Counted from the first letter of the stretch, positions 1-8,811 are shown. The stretch is DNA of 64,000 bases from UMGS1994 sp944386155 (GCA_963931085.1 OZ006973.1:682001-746000); one strand, 5' to 3'. Numbers and translations: made by a program. The notes: generated from the letters alone by a model not told the origin.

Positions 1-177
1 CATCCATCAGCAGAAGAAGATGGGAAAATAGATTATTTAATAGATTATGCTAGAAAAAATAATTTATTTATAAGTGGTGGAAGTGATTTTCATGGAAAGA
101 GAAAATTAAATATTGAAATTGGAAGCGGAAAAGGTAGTTTAAATATCCCAAAAGAATTTATAGAAGAATGGATATAA
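1..177 (+). CDS. PHP-domain metal-dependent phosphoesterase, C-terminal fragment
   Basis: The reading frame is open from base 1 and stops at 175-177, giving the last 58 residues of a gene that starts before the window. It begins HPSAEEDGKIDYLIDYA and contains GGSDFHGKRK. The late SDFHG motif is typical of PHP-superfamily phosphoesterases (TrpH/YciV-like 3',5'-nucleotide phosphatases or RNases), where its Asp and His bind metal. The substrate cannot be told from this fragment. The next feature is the tyrS leader promoter, so it is probably the last gene of its transcript. Confidence 0.75.
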   Translation, partial: HPSAEEDGKIDYLIDYARKNNLFISGGSDFHGKRKLNIEIGSGKGSLNIPKEFIEEWI

Positions 178-192
178 ATAAAGTAAAAATCA

Positions 193-221
193 TTGATTTT
201 TATTTATGCAGATGTTAAAAT
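193..221 (+). promoter_or_regulatory. Promoter of the tyrS T-box leader
   Basis: TTGATT at 193-198, a 17-base spacer, and TAAAAT at 216-221 preceded by TG (extended -10). Transcription would start near 228 and give a leader of about 230 nt up to the T-box terminator, the usual length for T-box leaders. Confidence 0.55.
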
Positions 222-227
222 TATATA

Positions 228-460
228 AATTAAATTTAGTTATGTTTTAAAAAGAAATAAAGTAGAGTTTTATAGTATACTTATAGAGAGATAATGTATG
301 GTGGAAATTATCAGTATATAAAATTTCGAATTACAATTCTTATTAGTAACTAACGTGTAGCTACGAACAGGCAGATAATGAGACAATACAAAAACTTGTA
401 TTGTAAATAAAGGTGGTACCACGAAGCTGATTCGTCCTTTAAGGATGAACCAGCTTTTTT
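228..460 (+). promoter_or_regulatory. T-box riboswitch (tyrosyl-tRNA sensing) with terminator
   Basis: The T-box core AAAGGTGGTACCACG lies at 409-423, the conserved sequence whose TGGN bulge pairs with the uncharged tRNA acceptor end. It overlaps the 5' arm of a strong terminator at 424-460 (GCTG...CAGC stem with a TTTTTT tail). An AGAGAG-type stem I element is at about 285. A candidate specifier TAC (Tyr) followed by A lies in the gaatTACaattc segment near 330-340. The next gene is tyrosyl-tRNA synthetase, so tyrosine is the expected amino acid. The specifier assignment is by inspection, not by folding. Confidence 0.92.
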
Positions 461-593
461 GATTTTGGAGGTGATGTTTTTGACCCAGTCGTTTAGAATG
501 AAAATAATTATCGATGGGTTCTTCTACAAAAATTCATATAAATGTATTAAAAATGGAAAAGTAAAAAAGTAAAATAGAAATGGAGAGATTTAT

Positions 594-1775
594 ATGAATA
601 GAGAAGATAATTTAGATTTATTAGAGATAATTAAGAGAAAAGCAGTTCAGATTTTTTCAGAAGAAGATTTAGAAAGAAAAATAAGAAGTGGAAAGAAATT
701 AACAATAAAACTTGGAGCAGATCCGTCAAGACCAGATCTTCATATAGGACATAGTGTTGTTTTAAGAGTATTAAAACAATTTCAAGATATGGGACATGAA
801 GTCGTTTTTGTTGTAGGAGATTTTACAGGAATGATAGGAGATCCATCAGGAAAAAGTAAAACAAGACCAGCACTTTCTTTTGAAGAAACAAGAAAATCAG
901 CAGAAACTTACTTAGAGCAAGCTACTAAAATATTAGATAAAGATAAGACGAAAATTAGATTTAATTCAGAATGGCTTTCAAAAATGAATTTTAATGATGT
1001 AATTAATCTAACTAGTAAATATACAGTAGCAAGGATAATGGAAAGAGATGATTTTAAGAATAGATTTGAAAACAATCTTCCACTCTCAATGCATGAGCTA
1101 TTATATCCACTTATGCAAGGATATGATTCTGTAGCTTTAAATGCAGATATTGAAATAGGAGGTACTGATCAAACATTTAATCTTTTAGTAGGAAGAGAGC
1201 TTCAAAAAGATTATGGACAGGAACAACAAGTAGTAATGACATTTCCATTACTTGTTGGACTAGATGGAAAAGAAAAAATGAGTAAATCTTTAGATAATTA
1301 CATAGGCCTTACTGATTCTCCATTTGTTAAATTTGAAAAAAGTATGAAAATACCAGATGAAGTTTTAAGACAATATTTTGAACTTGCAACAGATTTAAAA
1401 AATTCAGAAATAGATGAAATAATGTCAAAAGATATAAGAGATGCTCATATGAGATTTGCAAAAGAACTAATCAAAATGTATAACAATGAAAATGACTATG
1501 AAATAGCAAAAGAAAAATATATGAGTATAGCAAAAGGTGAGATTCCAGATAATATAGAAGAAATAAAGATAGAAGAAAATGAAATTAATATATGTGATTT
1601 ATTAGTAAAAATAGGATTTGCCTTATCTAAAAGTGAAGCTAAAAGAAATATTTTGGGAAACGGTATAAAAATAAATGGAAAACAAGTAAATAATACAAAT
1701 GAAATAATTAGATTAGATAAAGATTTAGTTGTTCAGTTCGGAAAAAATAGATTTAAAAAAGTTAGCAGCAAATAA
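594..1775 (+). CDS. tyrS: Tyrosine--tRNA ligase
   Basis: Class I aminoacyl-tRNA synthetase of 393 residues that charges tRNA-Tyr in the cytoplasm. Visible motifs are the HIGH signature as HIGHS (about residues 51-55) after LGADPSRPDLH, the KMSKS loop intact as KEKMSKSLDN (about 229), and a C-terminal S4-type RNA-binding segment with LSKSEAKRNILGNGIKINGK. Length and the S4 tail are close to the TyrZ-like type of TyrRS. A GGAGAG ribosome site sits 6 bases before the ATG. Expression should be controlled by the upstream T-box. A 66-residue membrane protein follows closely. Confidence 0.96.
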   Translation: MNREDNLDLLEIIKRKAVQIFSEEDLERKIRSGKKLTIKLGADPSRPDLHIGHSVVLRVLKQFQDMGHEVVFVVGDFTGMIGDPSGKSKTRPALSFEETRKSAETYLEQATKILDKDKTKIRFNSEWLSKMNFNDVINLTSKYTVARIMERDDFKNRFENNLPLSMHELLYPLMQGYDSVALNADIEIGGTDQTFNLLVGRELQKDYGQEQQVVMTFPLLVGLDGKEKMSKSLDNYIGLTDSPFVKFEKSMKIPDEVLRQYFELATDLKNSEIDEIMSKDIRDAHMRFAKELIKMYNNENDYEIAKEKYMSIAKGEIPDNIEEIKIEENEINICDLLVKIGFALSKSEAKRNILGNGIKINGKQVNNTNEIIRLDKDLVVQFGKNRFKKVSSK

Positions 1776-1795
1776 TAAGAAATATGGAGAAAAGT

Positions 1796-1996
1796 ATGGA
1801 TAAGAAAAAGCTAAGAAAATTAAATTTATGGTTATATGGATTTGCTATTATAATAAGCTCTATTGCACTTTATACTTTTATATTTGTTTTTGACAACGGT
1901 ATTTATTGGAAAATATTTTTGATTATTGTTGGTATTTGTTGGCTTTTATCAGCAATTTCTGGATTTATAAAAAACTTAGAAAACAAAGATGAATAA
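1796..1996 (+). CDS. Small two-helix membrane protein
   Basis: 66 residues: a basic start (MDKKKLRKLNL) followed by two hydrophobic segments, about residues 9-30 and 38-58, and a charged end (ENKDE). It resembles no family I can name. An upstream in-frame ATG at 1784 has no ribosome site, while the ATG at 1796 has GGAG six bases before it, so I chose 1796. It lies about 20 bases after tyrS and may be co-transcribed with it. Confidence 0.6.
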   Translation: MDKKKLRKLNLWLYGFAIIISSIALYTFIFVFDNGIYWKIFLIIVGICWLLSAISGFIKNLENKDE

Positions 1997-2138
1997 ATAA
2001 CAATTTTGTAGTAATGGAGATATAATTTTATGGGATATATAAAAGATATTAGAAAATATGTTGGACATGCGCCATTAATGTGCTGTGCAGTAGGAGCGAT
2101 AATTATTAATAAAAAAAATCAAATTTTATTACAGAAAG

Positions 2139-2171
2139 TAGAGATTTATATAATAGATCTCTATTTTTTTT
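2139..2171 (+). terminator. Rho-independent terminator
   Basis: TAGAGAT at 2139-2145 pairs with ATCTCTA at 2157-2163, followed by a run of eight T. It sits inside the frame of the NUDIX remnant. Confidence 0.8.
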
Positions 2172-2196
2172 GTAACCTTTTTTTAAAAAGTGTTAC
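2171..2196 (+). promoter_or_regulatory. Inverted repeat with TGTAAC, possible ECF sigma promoter
   Basis: TGTAAC (2171-2176) and GTTAC (2192-2196) form the arms of an inverted repeat around an A/T core, just before the ECF sigma gene. TGTAAC resembles -35 elements known for some Bacillus ECF sigma factors (SigX type). Autoregulation is an inference. Confidence 0.3.
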
Positions 2197-2231
2197 TATA
2201 TTAGTAGAAAATGATAAGGAGAAAATCTAAA

Positions 2232-2783
2232 GTGGAAACAAATAAATTATGTGATTATATGGAAAATGAAACATTAGATATAGATATGTTAATTGATGAT
2301 TACTATAGTTATATCTATATTGTTGTAAAAAATGGAATAAGTATAAATATTTCACAAGAAGATATGGAAGAAATTATATCAGATACTTTTGTTGCTTTTT
2401 GGAAAAACAGCAAATATTTAAGAAAAGATTTATTAGTAAAACCTTATTTAAAAGGAGTTGCTAAAAATTTAATTAAAAATAAATATAGAGATAGTAACTT
2501 AAATGTATCTATAGAGAATTATGAAAATACTTTAGTAGGAGATTTTGACATAGATGATATTTTAGAAAGTAATGAGAAAAATGAGCTTATAATAGATACT
2601 TTAAAAACATTAAATAAAAATGAATACAGTATATTTATGATGTATTACTACGAAGGGAAAAATATAAAAGAAATATCTAAAGAATTAAATTTATCAGTAA
2701 GCAATGTAAAAACAATATTACATAGAGTTAGAAAAAAGATTAAGAGAAATTTAGAAGAAGGAGGTTATAGCTATGGAAAATAA
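2232..2783 (+). CDS. ECF-type RNA polymerase sigma factor
   Basis: 183 residues. Region 2 covers about residues 18-85 (DDYYSYIYIVVKNG through VKPYLKGVAKNLIKNKYR). Region 4 covers about 115-175, ending with the helix-turn-helix ISKELNLSVSNVKTILHRVR. There is no region 3, as expected for ECF factors. I prefer the GTG at 2232, with AGGAG ten bases upstream, over the ATG at 2211, which has no ribosome site. The end overlaps the next gene, the membrane anti-sigma factor, by 11 bases. This is the standard arrangement for a membrane-released ECF pair. Confidence 0.88.
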   Translation: METNKLCDYMENETLDIDMLIDDYYSYIYIVVKNGISINISQEDMEEIISDTFVAFWKNSKYLRKDLLVKPYLKGVAKNLIKNKYRDSNLNVSIENYENTLVGDFDIDDILESNEKNELIIDTLKTLNKNEYSIFMMYYYEGKNIKEISKELNLSVSNVKTILHRVRKKIKRNLEEGGYSYGK

Positions 2784-4140
2784 TTTTTTAAATAATGATA
2801 TAAAAATATCAAAAGAAAACATAAAAAATAAAGTAAAAGAAAAAATAGCTGCAACTGCCTATGAAGAAGAAATGAGTGGAAAGTTAAATAAAAAAGTAAG
2901 AAAAAAAGTAAATAAAAATAAAAATGAAAATAAAAATGGAAACTATAATAATCTAAAATTAAGAAAAGTTCTTACAATTGCCGCGTCTTTAATGATTGTA
3001 CTGTTTTGTAGTATAGGAGTATATGCGGTAATTGGAGAAAAGATAACAGGAAAACCAGTTATAGAATGGCTAGGAATTAAATTTTCGGATGATTATAATA
3101 AATATAGAAAAGAAGTTGTAGGAGAAGAACTTTCAAATAAAGAAACTAGTATTAATTTAACAGGTACTGTATGTGATGAAGGTTTTACTATATTAGAGTT
3201 TGATGTAACAATAAGTGATGAAGATAAAGAAAAATTAAAGCTAGGAGAGAAGATTCTTACTGATGAATATATGAATGCTATGCCAGAAGAGTTAGGAATA
3301 TCAGAAGAAGATAAACAAGATGTAATAAAAGAATATGGAGATAAAACAATAGATTCTATATATTTATCATTTAATAACAAACTTATAGAAGATGAGACAG
3401 GAACATATTTGGAAGGATTAAATAATTTTAAAATTATTATAGATGGAAAAGAATATTGGATTAGACCACGTTCTGCTCAGACAGCTACTAAGATATCAGA
3501 TAACAAATATAAAGTATATCAATTATACTTTTTAACAGATAAAGAACTTGGAAATAAAAAAGAATTTAATATAACATTAAAAGATGTCGTGTTAGAAGCG
3601 GAAAATACACAATATGGTTCTGAAGAAGTTTTAATTCCTATTGAAGGAGAGTTTAATGTATCTGTTTCTAAAGAACAGACTTTAAAAGATACAAATATTT
3701 TTTCTCCTGAGATAAAAGATATAAAACATGGTGATTTAACAGGAAAGATAGACAAAGTGATAGATACGCCACTTCAAACAATAATTAAGATTTCTTATAA
3801 TTATAAAGATGTTAGTTTAAATAAATTATCTCAATCATGGAATAAAGATTTTATTGACATTTTAGAATATAATGCGTATGATGAAAATGGAGAAAGTTTA
3901 GGAATACTTTCTTATGAAACAGAAAGAAAAATAACATATGCAAATGGAAAAGAAGAAGAGTGGGCAGTAGGAGACATCGGAACTTTTATCAATTTTACAA
4001 ATGCAAAAATGGATATAACAGAATATTTGATTATTGAAAAGGAACAAAATAATTCAAAAATCAAAGTTGAAATAAAAGAACAATCAGATAAAAAGCCTTT
4101 TGATAATTTTGAGATTGATTTAAAAAGTGAAGAAGAATAA
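2773..4140 (+). CDS. Membrane anti-sigma factor with DUF4179-like domain
   Basis: 455 residues. The cytoplasmic N-terminus (about 1-65) is lysine/asparagine-rich. One transmembrane helix follows at about 68-90 (TIAASLMIVLFCSIGVYAVIG), then a large extracellular part rich in short beta-like segments. The layout matches DUF4179-type anti-sigma proteins encoded behind ECF factors in Clostridia. It should hold the sigma factor at the membrane and release it on an envelope signal, which the sequence does not reveal. The start overlaps the sigma gene, with GGAGG eight bases before the ATG, so translation is probably coupled. Confidence 0.8.
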   Translation: MENNFLNNDIKISKENIKNKVKEKIAATAYEEEMSGKLNKKVRKKVNKNKNENKNGNYNNLKLRKVLTIAASLMIVLFCSIGVYAVIGEKITGKPVIEWLGIKFSDDYNKYRKEVVGEELSNKETSINLTGTVCDEGFTILEFDVTISDEDKEKLKLGEKILTDEYMNAMPEELGISEEDKQDVIKEYGDKTIDSIYLSFNNKLIEDETGTYLEGLNNFKIIIDGKEYWIRPRSAQTATKISDNKYKVYQLYFLTDKELGNKKEFNITLKDVVLEAENTQYGSEEVLIPIEGEFNVSVSKEQTLKDTNIFSPEIKDIKHGDLTGKIDKVIDTPLQTIIKISYNYKDVSLNKLSQSWNKDFIDILEYNAYDENGESLGILSYETERKITYANGKEEEWAVGDIGTFINFTNAKMDITEYLIIEKEQNNSKIKVEIKEQSDKKPFDNFEIDLKSEEE

Positions 4141-4219
4141 AACTACTAAATTAAATATTATAATATTAAATATTTAAATAATAAAATGTTGTAAAATTTT
4201 AAGAAAGAAGGTAATAGAT

Positions 4220-4921
4220 ATGAAAAAATTTGGTTTATTTATCTTACTTATTTTAGCGATAGCAATTTGTGCAGGAGGTGTTTATTTAATAAGATATTAT
4301 AATTTTATGCCACAAGATGAAACAGCAAATACAACTCAAAAATCAAATGAAACTATAGAAAATGAAGTAACAAATAATTTAGAAAATAGCGTAAATAATA
4401 CAAATACTATGGATACTTCTGTAACATCTGAAAATGAGAGATTTAGCATTCAAAAAGTAAGTAATTCTGATTATAGTAAATATTATAAATTAGAAGAAGA
4501 AATGTCTATTATAGAAGAAAGTTATTTTAAAGTAGAAAAGAAAGATGATAGCATTACTATAACATTAGTTGAATCAGAGCAAAATGATGCATTAATTACA
4601 GATGATGTATTAAAATATGACACAGAATATAAAGTAGAAAATATAGTAGCAGAAGATATAGATAAAATATTTGTTGGTGGAGAAGGTCAAGATTTAGTTT
4701 ATCCAAATATATATTTACTTGCAAAAGACGGCTCAGTAAAAGGAATTGATGTAAAAGAGGGATATGAAAAAGGTACTTTTACAGCATATGATATTTCAGG
4801 ACTTAAAAATGTAGAGTCTATTGATCAAGTTTCAGTAGCAAAACCTAATGATAGTGGATATGAAGCAATAGTTGCATCTACTAAAAATAATGAATATTAT
4901 GAGTTAAGGTATGAAGAATAG
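4220..4921 (+). CDS. Membrane-anchored extracytoplasmic protein of unknown function
   Basis: 233 residues. One N-terminal hydrophobic anchor (about 4-25) is followed by a Ser/Thr/Asn linker (about 32-75) and a compact, acidic extracellular domain. I do not recognise the domain. The gene lies 79 bases after the anti-sigma factor on the same strand with its own GAAGG site, so it may belong to the same regulon. A bidirectional terminator follows. Confidence 0.6.
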   Translation: MKKFGLFILLILAIAICAGGVYLIRYYNFMPQDETANTTQKSNETIENEVTNNLENSVNNTNTMDTSVTSENERFSIQKVSNSDYSKYYKLEEEMSIIEESYFKVEKKDDSITITLVESEQNDALITDDVLKYDTEYKVENIVAEDIDKIFVGGEGQDLVYPNIYLLAKDGSVKGIDVKEGYEKGTFTAYDISGLKNVESIDQVSVAKPNDSGYEAIVASTKNNEYYELRYEE

Positions 4922-4966
4922 AAAAATATTTTAAATATAAATTTATAAAGTTTTAAAAACAAAAAT

Positions 4967-5006
4967 AAAATAAAGATGAAGTAATTTTATGCTTCATCTT
5001 TATTTT
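4967..5006. terminator. Bidirectional terminator between convergent genes
   Basis: AAATAAAGATGAAG and CTTCATCTTTATTT form a long stem with A- and T-runs on both sides. It serves the gene ending at 4921 and also overlaps the last codons of the tetR-family gene on the minus strand. Confidence 0.8.
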
Positions 5007-5526
5007 TAGTCATTATTTCTAATAATTCTTCAGGAGATTCTTTCATTCCACGAGAAAACCATTCATTAATAATTCCAAAAAGTCCATATCCAATAAATGC
5101 TTTTGCATATGCTTCAATATTATTTATTGATTTATCCATCTCCATAGCATGTAAAATCGTTTCTAAAACAATTCCTGATAGATTTTCTCTATATAAAATT
5201 AAATAAAAATCTTTATGCTTTTTATAATGACCAATTAATGATGGTATTAATATTTCAGGTTTTGATTCTTTTTCATTTTTATTATCATTTTCAAATGATT
5301 TTCCCCATTTTTTGATTAGTTTTTTATCATATCTTTTTAATATATCTTCTTTTGTATTAAAATTTCTATAAAAAGAAGCTCTACCAATATGTGCTTCGTT
5401 ACATAAATTACTTATAGAAATATCATCTAATTTATTTTTCTTTAATAATTCTAACAAAGTTGTAGTTAATTTGTTTATAACATATGAATCTTTATTATCT
5501 GATACACTTTCTTTATTTTGTATCAT
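4987..5526 (-). CDS. TetR/AcrR family transcriptional regulator
   Basis: 179 residues. The N-terminal DNA-binding domain (about 14-62) has the TetR helix-turn-helix ISISNLCNEAHIGRASFYRNF-like segment (the motif IGRASFYRNF is clear) followed by TKEDILKRYD. The rest is an all-helical ligand/dimerisation domain with no identifiable ligand. It is divergent from a fused ABC exporter, and a 30-bp perfect palindrome lies between the two starts. The usual interpretation is a repressor of both genes that responds to an exported compound. Confidence 0.9.
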   Translation of the reverse strand: MIQNKESVSDNKDSYVINKLTTTLLELLKKNKLDDISISNLCNEAHIGRASFYRNFNTKEDILKRYDKKLIKKWGKSFENDNKNEKESKPEILIPSLIGHYKKHKDFYLILYRENLSGIVLETILHAMEMDKSINNIEAYAKAFIGYGLFGIINEWFSRGMKESPEELLEIMTKNKDEA

Positions 5527-5553
5527 TTTATATCACCTCATTGATTTAATAAA

Positions 5554-5583
5554 TTAAAGATGATACAATTGTATCATCTTTAA
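5554..5583. promoter_or_regulatory. 30-bp perfect palindrome, probable TetR operator
   Basis: The sequence has perfect dyad symmetry around 5568/5569, with core GATACAATTGTATC. It lies 28 bases before the start of the regulator and 28 bases before the start of the transporter. It is the only extended palindrome there and has no T-run, so it is unlikely to be a terminator. Confidence 0.75.
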
Positions 5584-5610
5584 AATGAAAAAGAAAGGGA
5601 AAGAAGAAAA

Positions 5611-8058
5611 ATGTTAGAACTAAAAAATATTTCTAAGAGTTACAAAGTAGGTGACTCAAAGTGGCAAGTACTTAAAGATATTAGTATTAAATTCAGAAAA
5701 AACGAATTTGCATCAATACTTGGAGCTTCTGGTAGTGGAAAAACAACATTACTAAATATTATAGGAGGACTTGATAAATACGATGATGGAGATTTAGTAA
5801 TTGAAGGAACATCTACTAAGAAATATAAAGATAAAGACTGGGATACTTATAGAAATTATCGTGTTGGATTTATTTTTCAAAGTTATAATCTAATTTCTCA
5901 TCAAAGTGTATTATCTAATGTAGAAATAGCGCTTACTTTATCTGGTGTATCTAAAAGAGAAAGAAGAAAAAGAGCAAAAGAAGCTTTAGAAAAAGTTGGA
6001 TTAAAAGAACATATAAATAAAAAGCCAAATCAATTATCTGGTGGACAAATGCAAAGAGTTGCTATAGCAAGAGCAATAGTAAATGATCCGGAGATAATTC
6101 TAGCTGATGAACCAACAGGAGCATTAGATTCAAAAACTAGTGTTCAAATAATGGAATTATTAAAAGAGATTTCAAAAGACAAATTAGTAATAATGGTTAC
6201 ACATAATCCAGAGCTTGCTAAAGTTTATTCAACAAGAATAATAGAACTTAAAGATGGTGAAATATTAGAAGACAATAATCCTTATGATGGATCAGGAGAA
6301 GAAGCAGTTTTAGATAAAGGAAAAAAGAAAAGAAAAACATCAATGTCACTTTTTACATCACTAGGACTTTCATTTAATAATTTACTTACTAAAAAAGGTA
6401 GAACTTTTTTAACAGCATTTGCAGGATCAATTGGTATTATTGGAATTGCATTAATACTTTCTTTATCTCATGGTGTTAATGATTATGTAGCAGATATGGA
6501 AAGAGAATCACTTTCAAACTTTCCAATAGTACTTGAAAAAACTACATATAATTTTGAAAATTTACTAAGCCTTGCGACTGTGACAGAAGAGAAGGGAAAA
6601 GATAATGTTGTAACATCAAAAGATGATATAACAAGCCAGCTTAATTTAATGACAGAAGAGTTTGTATCTGAAAATGATTTAAAATCATTTAAAAAATATA
6701 TAGAAGAAAATCAAGAAATAAACGATTATGTAACAGAAATAGAATATGGATATAATTTAGATTTACAAATATATTCTACAAAAAATGATAATTATACAAG
6801 AGTAAATCCAAATAACTTCAATGTACTTTCTGGTAAAATAGGAGAAGAAAGTAGTGAAGAAGGAATAAACTTAAGTGTAGATACTACTGAAACACCAGTG
6901 TTTCAAGAAATGTTAGATAATAAAGATGTACTAAATAGCAAATATGATGTAGTTTCAGGAAGACTTCCTGAAGAATATAATGAGCTAGTTTTAGTAGTTG
7001 GAAATGATAATATTATTCCAGATTCAGTTTTATATGCTTTAGACATTAAAGACAGAAGAGAAGTAACAGATATATTAAACAGACTAAATAGTGAAGAAGA
7101 TGTAAAAATAGATAGCACAGAATATTCATATGACGATTTATTGAATCTATCTTATAAATTAATATTAAATACAGATTATTATAAATATGAAGACGGAATG
7201 TATAGAGACTATTCAAATGATAGTAAATATATGAAAAAAATTATTGATAATGGATTAGATATTAAAGTAGTTGGTATTTTAAGAAACAAAGAAAATAATA
7301 CCGATAGTGCAGGATATATTGGATATAAGCATTCTTTGACTGAATATGTTATAAATAATATAGCAAAAACAGATATATACAAAGCACAAACAGAAAATAA
7401 AGATATAAATGTTTTGACAGGTGAAAAGTTTGATGAACTTACAAATACATATGAACAAAATTGTAAACTTTTAGGAATCGCTGATTTAGATGATCCATAC
7501 ACAATTAATATTTATCCTAAAGATTTTGATAATAAAGAAAAAATAATTGCATATATTGACGAATATAATAATAAACAAGAAGATAAATCAAAAGTTGTAA
7601 ATTATACAGATTTAATAAAAACAGTTATAAGTGGTGTAACATCTATAATTAATATGGTTTCAATTTTATTAATTGGATTTGTTGCAATAAGTTTAATTGT
7701 ATCTAGTATAATGATTGCAATAATTACATATATAAGTGTATTAGAAAGAACTAAGGAAATAGGAATATTAAGAGCAATAGGTGCTAGTAAAAAAGATGTT
7801 TCAAGAGTATTTAGAGCAGAGACAATGATAGAAGGTTTAATTGCAGGATTACTTGGAATTGGTATTTCACTTGCAATATCTTCATTAATAAATGTTATTG
7901 TAAAAACTGTAGCTGGAATTGATAAAATAGCTAGCTTACCACTTTCTGGTGCAATTATATTAATTTTACTAAGTGTTTTATTAAATGTAATTGCAGGACA
8001 TATTCCATCTAAGATGGCAAGTAAGAAAAATCCTGTTGAAGCTTTAAGAAGTGAATAA
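5611..8058 (+). CDS. ABC transporter, fused ATP-binding and FtsX-type permease
   Basis: 815 residues. The ABC ATPase is at about 1-225: Walker A GASGSGKTT (39-47), signature LSGGQMQRVAIARA (about 142), Walker B IILADEPTGALDS (about 163) and the H-loop VTHNP. After a linker comes a MacB/FtsX-type permease. It has one membrane helix at about 265-285, a large extracellular domain (about 290-670) and three helices at about 675-700, 740-770 and 780-800, with the conserved LERTKEIGILRAIGAS. MacB-like proteins are mechanotransmitters for antibiotics, peptides or lipoproteins, not classic channels. The adjacent TetR and shared operator suggest inducible efflux. Confidence 0.9.
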   Translation: MLELKNISKSYKVGDSKWQVLKDISIKFRKNEFASILGASGSGKTTLLNIIGGLDKYDDGDLVIEGTSTKKYKDKDWDTYRNYRVGFIFQSYNLISHQSVLSNVEIALTLSGVSKRERRKRAKEALEKVGLKEHINKKPNQLSGGQMQRVAIARAIVNDPEIILADEPTGALDSKTSVQIMELLKEISKDKLVIMVTHNPELAKVYSTRIIELKDGEILEDNNPYDGSGEEAVLDKGKKKRKTSMSLFTSLGLSFNNLLTKKGRTFLTAFAGSIGIIGIALILSLSHGVNDYVADMERESLSNFPIVLEKTTYNFENLLSLATVTEEKGKDNVVTSKDDITSQLNLMTEEFVSENDLKSFKKYIEENQEINDYVTEIEYGYNLDLQIYSTKNDNYTRVNPNNFNVLSGKIGEESSEEGINLSVDTTETPVFQEMLDNKDVLNSKYDVVSGRLPEEYNELVLVVGNDNIIPDSVLYALDIKDRREVTDILNRLNSEEDVKIDSTEYSYDDLLNLSYKLILNTDYYKYEDGMYRDYSNDSKYMKKIIDNGLDIKVVGILRNKENNTDSAGYIGYKHSLTEYVINNIAKTDIYKAQTENKDINVLTGEKFDELTNTYEQNCKLLGIADLDDPYTINIYPKDFDNKEKIIAYIDEYNNKQEDKSKVVNYTDLIKTVISGVTSIINMVSILLIGFVAISLIVSSIMIAIITYISVLERTKEIGILRAIGASKKDVSRVFRAETMIEGLIAGLLGIGISLAISSLINVIVKTVAGIDKIASLPLSGAIILILLSVLLNVIAGHIPSKMASKKNPVEALRSE

Positions 8059-8085
8059 TAAGATTTAATAAAATATTTTAAATAA

Positions 8086-8131
8086 AAAAAGAATGAGTTT
8101 TAAAAATATATATTTAAAATTCATTCTTTTT
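8086..8131 (+). terminator. Rho-independent terminator after the ABC transporter
   Basis: AAAAAGAATGA pairs with TCATTCTTTTT through an A/T-rich extended stem, ending in a T-run. Confidence 0.8.
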
Positions 8132-8259
8132 AATTGAAATTATGTCAAAAAAGTGATATGTAATAAATAGCATGATACAAATTTTTAAGATAAAAAAATT
8201 AAAATGAAAAATATTGAATTAAATTAAAATAAAAGTAAATTGTAAAAGGGGGCATTTTT

Positions 8260-8727
8260 ATGGATAATGTTTTAGTAGTATATTTTTCTGCAAGTGGAGT
8301 TACTAGAAAAGTTGCAGATAGGTTAGCAAGAACTATAAGAGCAGATCAATATGAAATAGAGCCAGTAAATAAATATACAGGAGTAGATTTAGATTGGCAT
8401 GATAAAAGAAGTAGAACAACTATTGAAATGGAAGATAAAACAGCAAGACCAGAAATGAAAGAAAAACATATAGGACTTGAAAAATATGATACTATAATAC
8501 TAGGTTTTCCTGTATGGTGGTATACAGCTCCAAGAATTATAAATACATTTATAGAAAGTAATAATTTAGAAGGTAAAAAAGTATATGTATTTGTAACAAG
8601 TGGAGGTTCTGGATCTGAAGGAAGTTTTAAAGATTTAAAAGAAACATATCCTAATATTAACTTTATAAGTAGCAGAAGATTAAGAGGAACAGAGACAGAA
8701 GATGACTATAAAGAATGGATTAAATAA
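8260..8727 (+). CDS. Flavodoxin
   Basis: 155 residues with the flavodoxin fold signature. The phosphate-binding loop is VVYFSASGVTRKVADRLA (about 5-22), with SASGVT binding the FMN phosphate, and the isoalloxazine loop is FPVWWYTAPRIINTF (about 87-101). This is the flavodoxin_4-type family common in anaerobic Firmicutes, an FMN electron carrier in the cytoplasm. It has a strong AAAGGGGGC ribosome site and its own terminator, so it is probably monocistronic. Confidence 0.92.
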   Translation: MDNVLVVYFSASGVTRKVADRLARTIRADQYEIEPVNKYTGVDLDWHDKRSRTTIEMEDKTARPEMKEKHIGLEKYDTIILGFPVWWYTAPRIINTFIESNNLEGKKVYVFVTSGGSGSEGSFKDLKETYPNINFISSRRLRGTETEDDYKEWIK

Positions 8728-8746
8728 AATATAAATATAAAAGTAT

Positions 8747-8811
8747 AAAATAGATAACTAAAAAAATAAAAAAGTTTAGGCAGCACAAAATTAGGTTATC
8801 TATTTTTTTAT
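8747..8811 (+). terminator. Rho-independent terminator after flavodoxin
   Basis: AAAATAGATAACTA and TAGGTTATCTATTTTTTT form the stem across a loop of about 30 bases. The T-run ends at 8810. Confidence 0.65.

Larger units (their letters stand above)
2030..2230 (+). pseudogene. NUDIX hydrolase remnant, N-terminal 35 residues only
   Basis: The frame starts MGYIKDIRKYVGHAPLMCC and continues to IIINKKNQILLQ, which matches the first strands of NUDIX hydrolases of the type starting 'MGYI.dlRk.vGh.pl'. After about residue 37 the similarity stops and the sequence runs straight into a Rho-independent terminator at 2139. The NUDIX box (GX5EX7REUXEE) is absent. The rest of the 66-residue frame is a chance continuation through the terminator. 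It reads as a 3' deletion that left the start and the terminator. Confidence 0.7.

Noticed and set aside
3093..3755. Minus-strand frames opposite the anti-sigma gene
   Set aside because: Shadow frames of a clear coding gene, with no ribosome site and compositionally typical antisense content.
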